From PALSA-612 sp963776375 (GTDB lineage Bacteria > Actinomycetota > Thermoleophilia > Gaiellales > Gaiellaceae), in NCBI GenBank assembly GCA_963776375.1, contig CAVZMF010000001.1, forward strand, positions 248,001-312,000: DNA of 64,000 bases. The letters run 5' to 3'. The notes beneath the pieces were generated by a model. It had not been told where the DNA came from, ran no database searches, and worked only from the letters and a program-made list of their open reading frames with translations. The position numbers and the translations under genes are program-made. Positions 18,706 through 29,027 of this stretch are shown piece by piece. Position 1 is the stretch's first letter. Each line of letters starts with the position of its first letter.

Positions 18706-19938
18706 CTAGTCCCCGAAGTACGAGGCCCTGGCGGTCCGGAGCGGCGCGCCCTCCACGTGCCCCGTCTCGGACTGCCGCCGCCGGCAGACCTCGCCGAACA
18801 GGGCCGAGGCCGTGCGGGCCGCGTCGGTCACCGGCAGGGCCACGTCGGCGACGAGCACGTGCAGCACGCCTCCCTCGGACGCGAACGCGCCGTCCGCGAC
18901 CACACCCGGAAATGCCCAGGCGGCGAGGTCGCAGAGCAAGCGCGGAGCGAAGGCGCCGTCCGCGCGCGACAGGGAGACGTGCGCGAGCGGCATCCCGTCC
19001 GGAGCCGGGGTCGCGGCCACGACGATCCCCTCCGTCGTCGTCTCGGCTCTGAGCTCGCCCGGGGCACGAGCGAAGCTCCGCACCTGGTCGAGATGGGCAT
19101 GCGAGAGCATCCGGCGGCGTGGGTCCGCGAGGGCATGGATGACGAGGACGACCACGAGCAGCGCTACCAGCGAGCCGAGGAGCACGAGCTCGCGCGTGCC
19201 GAACCCGCCGTGCTCGTGCGTCCAGAGCACGAGCGCGAACGCGAGCTCGGCGACGCACATCCAGCGGTTCACGGACATCCCCGCGACGTGCGGGCGCACG
19301 TCTCCGCGCAGGCCCTCGAGCCCGAAGCGGACGACGGAGTACGCAACCAGGAACCAGGTGAACACGGCGCCGGCCGGGGCGGACGGAAGCGCTGCCAGGC
19401 CGCTCACACCGATGCCGAGCAGTGCGGCCGCCTCGAGCGCCGGCACGGGCAGGAGCCGGACGCCGACGAGGTGCCTCGGGAACCCGTCCAGCGCCTCCTC
19501 CTCCCCGTAGCGGATCCCGAGGGACGACGGGCGGCCGTGGCAGCAGCCCACGAGCAGGCAGCCGACACGCCCTCCGGCGAGGAAGAAGCAGAGCCCGACC
19601 GCGATCAGATCGAGGTAGGCGAGCACCGGCTCGCCGAGCGCGAAGAGCACGCCGGCGACGCAGAGCTCCGCGAACCAGACGTGCTCGAGCAGGACGAGGT
19701 TCTCGGCGCCGCGGACCCAGCGCCGGAAGTACGCGTAGGCGAAGAACGACACGCCGCAGACGGCGCAGAGCGCCGCGGCGACGAGCAGCGACCGCTCCGT
19801 GAGCAGCGCGGCGCCGAGCGTGAGCACGACGGCGACGTAGAAGCCGGTGACGCCGCACGTCCGGAAGGCGGGCACCTCCCGCGACGCCCGCCCGAAGCGG
19901 GTGCGCGGGAGGCGGTCGAGGACCTCGTTGACGCTCAT
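18706..19938 (-). CDS. prolipoprotein diacylglyceryl transferase-like membrane protein (last gene of the eCIS run)
   Basis: A 410-aa polytopic membrane protein. About seven hydrophobic segments lie in residues 25-290; a soluble C-terminal tail of about 100 aa follows. The segment GRVGCLLVGCCHGRP matches the Lgt signature region but has cysteines where true Lgt has the GRxGNFxNxE pattern, so this is a diverged Lgt-like paralogue. It starts with an ATGA overlap to the 979-aa eCIS protein, so it belongs to the eCIS transcript. It may modify or anchor an eCIS component at the membrane, which is inference. The tail resembles nothing I recognise. Confidence 0.7.
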   Translation of the reverse strand: MSVNEVLDRLPRTRFGRASREVPAFRTCGVTGFYVAVVLTLGAALLTERSLLVAAALCAVCGVSFFAYAYFRRWVRGAENLVLLEHVWFAELCVAGVLFALGEPVLAYLDLIAVGLCFFLAGGRVGCLLVGCCHGRPSSLGIRYGEEEALDGFPRHLVGVRLLPVPALEAAALLGIGVSGLAALPSAPAGAVFTWFLVAYSVVRFGLEGLRGDVRPHVAGMSVNRWMCVAELAFALVLWTHEHGGFGTRELVLLGSLVALLVVVLVIHALADPRRRMLSHAHLDQVRSFARAPGELRAETTTEGIVVAATPAPDGMPLAHVSLSRADGAFAPRLLCDLAAWAFPGVVADGAFASEGGVLHVLVADVALPVTDAARTASALFGEVCRRRQSETGHVEGAPLRTARASYFGD

Positions 19939-22874
19939 CCCTGCTGGGTGAGCAGGACGAGGACGTGCTCGGTCTTCACCGGCCAGTCGTGGACGGCCAG
20001 GAACGGCGCATCCGGGTGGGCGGGATCGCGGACGTCGACGCCGCCGACCTTGTCGATCAGCTTCTCGCGCTGCTCGACGAGCGGCTGGCTCGACAGGCCC
20101 GTCTTGGAGACGACGATCGCGCGGACGACGAAATGCTCCAGCTTCGCGACGTCGAGTGTCTTCAGCTCGGTCGGGTCGACGAAGTCGCTCGTATCCGACG
20201 TGAACGTCGCGACGCCGAGCGTCACCGCCTTCGGCTTGGCCGCCTTCAGGAACGCGGCCAGGTCTCTCCGACTCGCGAGCTGCCCGATCAGCTTCACGTT
20301 CAGCGGCGAGTTCTTGACCCCGAAGACGGTGTAGTCGGTCGTCTCGACCTGCGGCTTCGGCTTCGGCGGCGGAGGCGGAGCCGACGGGGTCCCGCAGTCC
20401 TTCCAGCGGCGCCGGTGGAAGAGCACCCAGTCGAGCGTGGCCGTGACCCCGCCGGTCGAGGCGGCGCCCTGGTCGAACAGCTTCTTCTCGATCGCGCCCG
20501 TGTAGTCGCGGTCGTCGAGGACCGTGTCGATCGTCTCGAGGCCTTTGACGGCGTCCTGATGAGCCTGGTTCGCGGCGTCGAAGACAGCCGCGTCCTCCGT
20601 GAGCTTCGCGTCCGCCATCGTCGTCTCGAGCGGCGAGTCGACGATCAGCCGGGCCAGAGGGATGCCGCTGCTGCTCTGCTCGTCCTGCCCGAAGGCCGCC
20701 GAGACCTCGAGCGGGCTCCCCTGCCAGCTGGCCCAGAGCAGCAGGTCGCTCGACCTGCCCTCCGGCCCCGGCCTCCCGACCGCGGCCGTGAACGTGGGCG
20801 GAGAACCGGCCGCCGACAGGGTCAGCTGGACCTCGACGTCCGCGGCTCCGGCGCCGCCTCGGGGGTTCGGGCCGACCACATTGATGTTCCCGTCGAGGTT
20901 GCCCTTGGCGGTCACCGTGACCACGCCGCCGACCTCCTGCCGGCTCTCGACGGTGAACGTGCCGGCGAGGTTGGCCGTCGCCCCGGAGGGCTCCCGGCCC
21001 GTCGCGGCGACGGCGGCCTCGGCCTTGGCGGTGAAACCGGCGCCGGCGGCGAGGTCGAACATGTCGGCGTCGATCGAGAACGCGAGGTATCCGCCGAGCG
21101 GCACCTGCACCTCGCGCCCCGCGCTGGGCGGTTCGAGGCCGGCGAACTCGAGCTCGAGCCCGCCCCCGGACGGCGTCGCGCTGCGCGCGGCCCCGTGAAA
21201 GAGCCGCGGCGGGATGTCGAACACGTGCTCGCCGACCTCGGCGAAGGCGGCATGGGCCTCGGCTTCGAAGATGCCCAGCAGCAACGGCCCGGACATCTGC
21301 ACCGACGCGTCCCAGCCCCGTGCCTGCTGCTGCGTCGCGCCGAGGACGCCGTCTGGGACGAGGACGTCCACCTTCGGCCGCCTGGCCGTGTCCTCGATGC
21401 CCTCGACGAGCGAGATCCGGTCCATGTGCTGCGCGCTCTCGAACGCGCGCGGGATGTAGTCGTGCCGCGCGACGCAGAAGCGCAGGTCGACGCCGGGCCC
21501 CATCAGCCGGCGCACCTGCTCGTCGACGGGCGGCGTCGTGCCCGGCGTGACCGGGAGGTAGCCGGCCGGCGGCAGCTCGACCAGCCCTCCGTCGAGCAGG
21601 ATGTGCTGGGAGGGGAGTTTTGCCTTGTCGAGCACGTCGGCGAGCCTCCGCTGGATCAGCGCGATCTTGTCCGCCTGGAGCAGGGGAGCCGCGCGGGCCC
21701 GCGTGATCTCCTCGCGCATGGCCGTCCCGGCCGGCTGGTCTGCGGGCACGCCCTCGATCGGTGCGGCTTCGGCCGCGTGGATCACCGCCTCGCGCCGGTC
21801 GGCGCTCCTGAGCGGCGCCGCGAGCGCCTGGTGCAGGTCGGCGACGTAGGCGGAGACCTCGCGGATCACGTCGACGTGGGCGGCGCAGGGATCGACCGAG
21901 GTCGAGTCGCCCTCGCGGCCCGAGAGGACGGAGGGCAGCTGGCACTGGAACTGCAGCACCTGCGCCAGGAACGTGTCCCACGGGCGCATGCACATGCGTC
22001 CCTGCCAGTAGCGGCGCGGCGGCGTGTCCATGCGCTCTCGCCGCACGACCCACTCGTCCACGAACGTGCTCGAGGTCAGCCGGCCGACGACGGCGATAGG
22101 GACCTCCCAGCCGCCGGGCGCGGCCGCTCCATGGCACCAGATGCCCGAGAGCAGACCCGCCTTGGAGATCTGGCAGGGGACGAAGTCCCTCTCGTCCGCG
22201 AAGTACGCGGACACGAGCTGCGAGTGGATGTGGGCCTCCGTGAGCCCCGGGAACTGGACGAAGGGCGTCCTGGGCTGGAACGGCGCGGCGCGGACGATCA
22301 CGCCCTCGACCATGTACGCGCGGTCCGTGCTCGTCGCGCACCCGTCGTCGCACAGCCGGCCGAAGACCTCCTCGTCGCCGCACGCGCGCTCGGCGTGGGC
22401 GATCGTGATCACGTAGAACTCGGCGCCGCTGGGAGCCGGCGGCGGCTGCTCCCCCTTGTCCTCGGGAGTGCAGATCTCGAACGTGGACGAGCCCGCGCTC
22501 GCCCGGTGCACGGCCGCCAGCGCGTTCCTCGTGGCCGCGATCACCTGGTTCAGCGAGACCGAGAACGGCGCCGGCATGTACAGGACGCGCCCGGCAGGAT
22601 CGAAGGCGAGCCCGCCGCCGATCGTCAGCTGGTCGCCCGATCCCGCGGTGACGTCGAAGCCGTAGACGAGCCCGGAGCCGCCGGCGCGCGCGCCCAGCTC
22701 GGCGACGCGGCGCATGTAGTCCTGCTCGAGCCGGAGGTCGTCCGCGCGGAGGAACTTCCCGTCGAAGTAGTTGAGCCGCGTCAGGATCGTGCTGTCCGGG
22801 ACCTCCTCGACCCCCTGCGGCTCGAACGAGAGGGCGAGCTCCGTGCTGCTGGTCGTGGTGTCGATCATGGCCAT
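19935..22874 (-). CDS. large eCIS-associated protein, N-terminal domain shared with the next gene
   Basis: A 979-aa protein of unknown function. Residues 25-75 (LNYFDGKFLRADDLRLEQDYMRR, then GLVYGFDV) and the following beta-rich stretch match the N-terminus of the 426-aa neighbour. The middle has beta-rich sequence around VEVQLTLSAAG. A proline linker (PPPPPKPKP) precedes a C-terminal domain ending in VKTEHVLVLLTQQG. No signal peptide or membrane segment is seen. A GAAGGAG site precedes the ATG. Its place near the end of the eCIS run suggests a fibre, adaptor or surface-contact protein, but no function is proven. Confidence 0.65.
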   Translation of the reverse strand: MAMIDTTTSSTELALSFEPQGVEEVPDSTILTRLNYFDGKFLRADDLRLEQDYMRRVAELGARAGGSGLVYGFDVTAGSGDQLTIGGGLAFDPAGRVLYMPAPFSVSLNQVIAATRNALAAVHRASAGSSTFEICTPEDKGEQPPPAPSGAEFYVITIAHAERACGDEEVFGRLCDDGCATSTDRAYMVEGVIVRAAPFQPRTPFVQFPGLTEAHIHSQLVSAYFADERDFVPCQISKAGLLSGIWCHGAAAPGGWEVPIAVVGRLTSSTFVDEWVVRRERMDTPPRRYWQGRMCMRPWDTFLAQVLQFQCQLPSVLSGREGDSTSVDPCAAHVDVIREVSAYVADLHQALAAPLRSADRREAVIHAAEAAPIEGVPADQPAGTAMREEITRARAAPLLQADKIALIQRRLADVLDKAKLPSQHILLDGGLVELPPAGYLPVTPGTTPPVDEQVRRLMGPGVDLRFCVARHDYIPRAFESAQHMDRISLVEGIEDTARRPKVDVLVPDGVLGATQQQARGWDASVQMSGPLLLGIFEAEAHAAFAEVGEHVFDIPPRLFHGAARSATPSGGGLELEFAGLEPPSAGREVQVPLGGYLAFSIDADMFDLAAGAGFTAKAEAAVAATGREPSGATANLAGTFTVESRQEVGGVVTVTAKGNLDGNINVVGPNPRGGAGAADVEVQLTLSAAGSPPTFTAAVGRPGPEGRSSDLLLWASWQGSPLEVSAAFGQDEQSSSGIPLARLIVDSPLETTMADAKLTEDAAVFDAANQAHQDAVKGLETIDTVLDDRDYTGAIEKKLFDQGAASTGGVTATLDWVLFHRRRWKDCGTPSAPPPPPKPKPQVETTDYTVFGVKNSPLNVKLIGQLASRRDLAAFLKAAKPKAVTLGVATFTSDTSDFVDPTELKTLDVAKLEHFVVRAIVVSKTGLSSQPLVEQREKLIDKVGGVDVRDPAHPDAPFLAVHDWPVKTEHVLVLLTQQG

Positions 22875-22885
22875 GGCTCGCTCCT

Positions 22886-24166
22886 TCAGTGTTGGGACAT
22901 GTGGACGTAGTCGTGCCCGTCGTGGGCCGTCCCCGACGGCCCTCCCTGCGCGCCGGCGAGCGGCACGAAGTCCTCGCCGAGAAGCGGCGTCGGCCCCGTC
23001 CCGTGGGCGATGAAGCGCACGAGGCTGCCGGCGGGATCGCTCTGGAGGTGGATCTCGACCTTCGTGCCGTCGGTGAGCACCGGGTCGTCGAACGCCACCG
23101 GGCTCCAGCCGCCGCTCCCGAGCTCGTGGACGCTGAAGGCCGCCGCCTTCACGGTGTCCGGGTCGAGGGGCTTGTCGACGGTGATCGCGACGTTCTCGTG
23201 GCCGTCGGATGAGAACTCGGTCACCTGCGGGCCGGCGGTCGTGCCGCCCTGGATGTCGCCGGCGAGCAGCTCCTCGATCGTCTGCGTGGCCACGTGCGCG
23301 CGCCGCGGGCTGCGGTCGATCGTCGCGCCCGTCAGCGTCCAGCCGCCCTCCGAGCCCTCGAGCGTGATGTCCTTCACGTTCGCGAGCACGACGCCGGCGT
23401 CGTCGAGCGCCGGGTAGACCGTCGCGGTGCCGTCCGGAGGAGAGGCGGGCCTCATCGCCGTCACGTCCTGGTCGGCCAGGGCCCGGAACGCCTCGAGGAA
23501 GCCCTCCCCGGTCGTGGCCCCGGTCCGCGCGTCGTCGATCGCCGCCTTCTCCTCGTCCGTCAGCTCGGCGGCGGCGGCGCCGTCGTCGATGCCGAACAGA
23601 AGCCGCAGGCGCGGGTACGGCGGCGGCTCGGGCTCCGCCAGGCCGGGCAGGAACCGGATCGCGACGGTCTCGAACGTGCGCGAGTACGCGGTGTCGACGT
23701 TCGCGCCCTCGCAGGGGCCCGAGATCGCCGGCACCGGACGCGTCCCGCACGAGCAGAACACGATCTCGACGCGGCCGTCGAAGTGGACGGTCCCGTCCTC
23801 GTCGACGACCTTGTTCTCGACGTCGTCCCCGTTCTCGTCGTACCACTTGCCGATGTCCATGCAGCAGGCGACGTCGAGGTGCAGCTCGCGTCCGGTCGGA
23901 TCGAGCGCCAGGCCGGGCTGGACGCGCAGCTCGCGCTTGTCCAGGAGGCTCTCGACGTCGAGGCCCCAGACGATGCCCGCGCGGTGGAGCCACGCGTTGT
24001 GCAGCCGCATCTTGCCGCGGTGGTAGCGCTGCTCGGTCTCGAAGTCGTCGACGCCGAGCAGCATCCCGAAGTGGTAACGGAGGGCGGTGAACGGGCCGTC
24101 GGGCAGCGAGAGCTCGTCCGGGATGCAGACGGTGTCGCTTGCGGCTCCGGTTTCGGTAGTCGACAT
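22886..24166 (-). CDS. eCIS-associated protein with the same N-terminal domain as the 979-aa neighbour
   Basis: A 426-aa protein of unknown function. The N-terminal 100 residues carry YHFGMLLGVDDFETEQRYHRGKM and HRAGIVWGLDV, with LRVQPGLALDPTGREL. This pattern recurs in the 979-aa protein encoded next. A cysteine-rich patch follows (DVACCMDIG, VFCSCGTRP). The C-terminal half is a beta-type domain around VAITVDKPLDPDTVKAAAFSVHELGSG, which resembles Ig-like folds. The tail is histidine-rich (HDGHDYVHMSQH). It is 16 bp downstream of the coiled-coil gene. Confidence 0.65.
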   Translation of the reverse strand: MSTTETGAASDTVCIPDELSLPDGPFTALRYHFGMLLGVDDFETEQRYHRGKMRLHNAWLHRAGIVWGLDVESLLDKRELRVQPGLALDPTGRELHLDVACCMDIGKWYDENGDDVENKVVDEDGTVHFDGRVEIVFCSCGTRPVPAISGPCEGANVDTAYSRTFETVAIRFLPGLAEPEPPPYPRLRLLFGIDDGAAAAELTDEEKAAIDDARTGATTGEGFLEAFRALADQDVTAMRPASPPDGTATVYPALDDAGVVLANVKDITLEGSEGGWTLTGATIDRSPRRAHVATQTIEELLAGDIQGGTTAGPQVTEFSSDGHENVAITVDKPLDPDTVKAAAFSVHELGSGGWSPVAFDDPVLTDGTKVEIHLQSDPAGSLVRFIAHGTGPTPLLGEDFVPLAGAQGGPSGTAHDGHDYVHMSQH

Positions 24167-24181
24167 GCCGTCCTCCTCTCC

Positions 24182-25558
24182 CTAGTCGTCGCCCCGCGTC
24201 GCCTGCAGAAGGCGTGCGGATCTCAGCGGCGCGAAGGCGCCGGCGCGGTCGGAGCTCTCGCGGGCGCGCCGGTCGAACGACGCGATCGAGTCGTCGGTCG
24301 TCAGCTCGGCGCGGAGCGCCTGCGAGTAGGCGGTCTCGGCGTTCCGCAGCGTCTGGGAGAGCTGGCCGGGGTTGACGCCGTGGATCGCGGCCAGCAGGAC
24401 GAGCGCCTCCTCGTAGTCGTCGATCAGCTCCCAGGTCGCGTCGGGGACGGCGGCGTCGAGTGCGGCCAGTGCCTTCTTCATGTCGTCCGTCACCGCCTGC
24501 TGCGCCTGGGTCAGCGCCTGCACGAGCGCCGGGAGCTCGCCGGTGAGGGTCTGGACGGTCGGGTCGTTGTCGGGATTGGCCGAGGGATCGGCCGCCTGGG
24601 CGTCGAGCCGCGCCTTGGCGATCGCGTCCTGCTTCTCGTCGACCTGCGCCTGGGCGTCGATGACCTTGCCGCCGAGGACGAACGCGTTCTCGTGCGTGTT
24701 CCCGTCCTCGAGCGCCGCTGCCGCGTCGCGCAGGGCGGCGAGCCGCTGCTTCTCGGCATTGCTCATCGGCGTGCTCGCCGCCACGCCGGCCAGGAGCGCG
24801 AAGGCGCGATCGCGCCGAGCGGGCCCTCCGTTGACGAACACCGCGAGCTCGGCCTCGGCGTGATCGAAGGCGAGCGCAGCCTTGGCGCTGGCGCCGGCCT
24901 GGCCGGCGGGCTCGGCGACGTCGGCCCGCCGCGCGGCAGCGTCGTCCGCCTGGGCAGTCACGGCGTCCAGCCGGGCACGTGCCTGCTCGCGCCGCGCATG
25001 GGCGCGGTCGAGCAGCTCCTGCGGAAGGTCGTCCTGGAGCCGGTCGCGGGCGCCCTCCATCGCCGACTTCGCCGGATCCTGGCCGACGTCCGAGCCCGTG
25101 GGCAGATCGGAGAGCGGCGCCGAGGTGGCCGCGTTCTTGAGCGTCGTGTCGGCGTCCGTGCGCTTGTCGGCGTCGTCCTTCGCCTGGGTCGCGGCCTTGA
25201 CCCGGGCGGCGGCGAGCGCAGCGTCCGTGTTGCCGGCGGCCACGCGGCTGCGCGCATCCGTCAGTCCTTCTTGCAGCGTGGCGATGTCCGACTGCTTGGC
25301 GCGGATCTCCACGTTCTTCGCCTCGAGGTCGGCGAAGAGCTGGTCGCCCTCGGCGGCGACCGTCGTCTGGGCGATCTGCCGGCGGATCGCCGCCGCCGCC
25401 TCGTTCAGGGTCTTGAGGTCGGCGTTGGCGGTGTCGAGGTCCTTCTGGCCCTGGACGGCGTCCGCCTGGGCCTGGGCCAGCGCGGCGGCGATGTCCGCCT
25501 GCGCGGCCTGCGCCTTCTGCAGGTCGTCGGCGGCGACGCTGGACAACGTGTTAGCCAT
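24182..25558 (-). CDS. alanine-rich coiled-coil protein of the eCIS locus
   Basis: A 458-aa protein dominated by long alanine/glutamine/aspartate heptads (DDLQKAQAAQADIAAALAQ and similar). Predicted coiled coil covers much of residues 1-135, with further helices at 180-240 and 300-370. The C-terminus has a globular helical part (WELIDDYEEALVLLAAIHGVNP). I see no signal peptide, membrane segment or enzyme motif. It lies just after the AAA+ ATPase gene. It could be a scaffold or length-control factor, though the tape-measure position is better filled by the gene at 27534. Confidence 0.6.
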   Translation of the reverse strand: MANTLSSVAADDLQKAQAAQADIAAALAQAQADAVQGQKDLDTANADLKTLNEAAAAIRRQIAQTTVAAEGDQLFADLEAKNVEIRAKQSDIATLQEGLTDARSRVAAGNTDAALAAARVKAATQAKDDADKRTDADTTLKNAATSAPLSDLPTGSDVGQDPAKSAMEGARDRLQDDLPQELLDRAHARREQARARLDAVTAQADDAAARRADVAEPAGQAGASAKAALAFDHAEAELAVFVNGGPARRDRAFALLAGVAASTPMSNAEKQRLAALRDAAAALEDGNTHENAFVLGGKVIDAQAQVDEKQDAIAKARLDAQAADPSANPDNDPTVQTLTGELPALVQALTQAQQAVTDDMKKALAALDAAVPDATWELIDDYEEALVLLAAIHGVNPGQLSQTLRNAETAYSQALRAELTTDDSIASFDRRARESSDRAGAFAPLRSARLLQATRGDD

Positions 25559-25567
25559 GGCTCCTCC

Positions 25568-27533
<1,966 letters not shown>

Positions 27534-27541
<8 letters not shown>

Positions 27542-29027
27542 AGACGAACCTCACGACGGCGCCGAGCCAGGGGATCCAGCCCGGGTCGAGGTCGAGACCG
27601 GCCCGGCGGATCTCCGTCGACACCTCGTCGAGCGGCAGGCGGAGCTCGATCCAGCCAGGATCGAAGACGATCTCGCCGCTGCGGCGGCAGACGAGCTCGA
27701 CGAGCTCCCCGGAGAGGGCGTCGGGGAGAGCGTCGGGGCGGTCGAGCCGCGCCCGGAGGTGCGCCTCGACCCGCTCCCGGATCGCGGCGAGGGCGTCGAG
27801 CTCGGCGTCGCCCCACGGCTCGCCGTCGTCTCCGGGCGGGTCGGCGTCGGGCGCCAGCCCGGCGAAGGCGAGCGCGGCCGGGTCGCGCGCGTCGACGGGA
27901 ACGAGCGTCAGCGCCAGACGGTGGAGCGACCAGCGCAACGGCCGCCGCGCGAGTGCGCCGGACCGCATGGCCTCGTCGGGGACGCGAAGGTCGTCGAGCA
28001 CCGGCAGCAGGAAGAGAAGGCCGCCGTGGGCGGTCGTCCAGCGCGGCTCGGGCCCGGTCTCCGCGGGCTCCTCGTGCGCGCCCGCGGGAGCCGGCTCGTC
28101 GGCCCGCGGCTCGGGCTCGCGTGGATCCTCCGCCGGAGCGGGGTCGGGCCCCTCGTGCGAGCGGAGGAGCGCCTCGGCAACCGCGCCGGCCACGTCGGCG
28201 CAGGCGTCCGGAGCCCGGGCCGCATCGGGCTCGGCCTCGAGCACCGCCAGCACGGCCAGCGCACCGGCGAGCGCCCCCCGCTGCGAGGCGCCCGCAGGCG
28301 GCAGGGCACGGGCGGCGGCGCGCGCGACGGCGGACCGCTCGAGCACGCGCCGCGCCCGATCTTCCAGGTGGGACCCTCGCCCGCGCTCGGCGGCCGTGTC
28401 CCCGCCGGGCGCCGGAACCGACTCGAGAGCCGCGGCGGAGCCGCCTGACGCCGTCAGCGCAGCACGGGTGAGGTCGGCCCAGGCGGTGGGCTCGATGCGC
28501 TCGACGAGCGACGGGAGCGTGCCCGCTGCCGCGACCTCGGCCAGCACGGGCACGATGCTCTCCGGCTCGGAGACGAGCACGGTCGCGAGCTCCCACGCCG
28601 CCGCACGCTCGCCGGGCGCGTCGCCGCCCTGCCAGAGCCCGAGCTGGCGCCAGGCCCAGACGTGCTCGAGCCGACCGACCGCGACGGCGAGCGCGAGATC
28701 CGCGAGGGCCGCGCGCCGCGAGCGGAAGCGGACGACGTCCGAGCGGGAGCCGTCCGCGAGCGCGGCGGCGATCGCCTCCGCGAGCGCTGCGCTCCAGGCC
28801 GCCGCCGCGCTCGCCTCGCCCGCGCCCAGCCGGACCCGCACGGGCACGCGGAGCGACCGCACGCAGATCTCCTCCTCCGTCGGCACGCCGCTCCGCGCCA
28901 GGGCAGGCTCGAGCGCCTCGCCGAGCACGCGGTCGAGCACGCCGTCGAGTCGGCGGCGCAGCAGCGGGTCGTCGCGGTCGACGCGGTAGCGGACGCGGAG
29001 GTGCTTCAGGTGCAGGACGTCGGTCAT
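27534..29027 (-). CDS. putative contractile injection system tape-measure protein
   Basis: A 497-aa protein. The N-terminus LHLKHLRVRYRVDRDDPLLRRRLDGVLD, followed by ICVRSLRVPVRVRL, resembles the opening of the CIS tape-measure family. The rest is alanine-rich helix with a proline/glutamate linker near residues 290-330 and a C-terminal globular part (FDPGWIELRLPLDE). Position supports the call: it sits between the tail protein I homologue and the AAA+ ATPase, as in Afp/PVC-type loci. It would set tube length. The family call is by eye. Confidence 0.55.

Noticed and set aside
19935..23993. A single 1352-codon open frame covering two genes
   Set aside because: The upstream part is a shadow of the 426-aa gene in another frame. 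A clear ATG with a GAAGGAG site at 22874 starts the real 979-aa gene.
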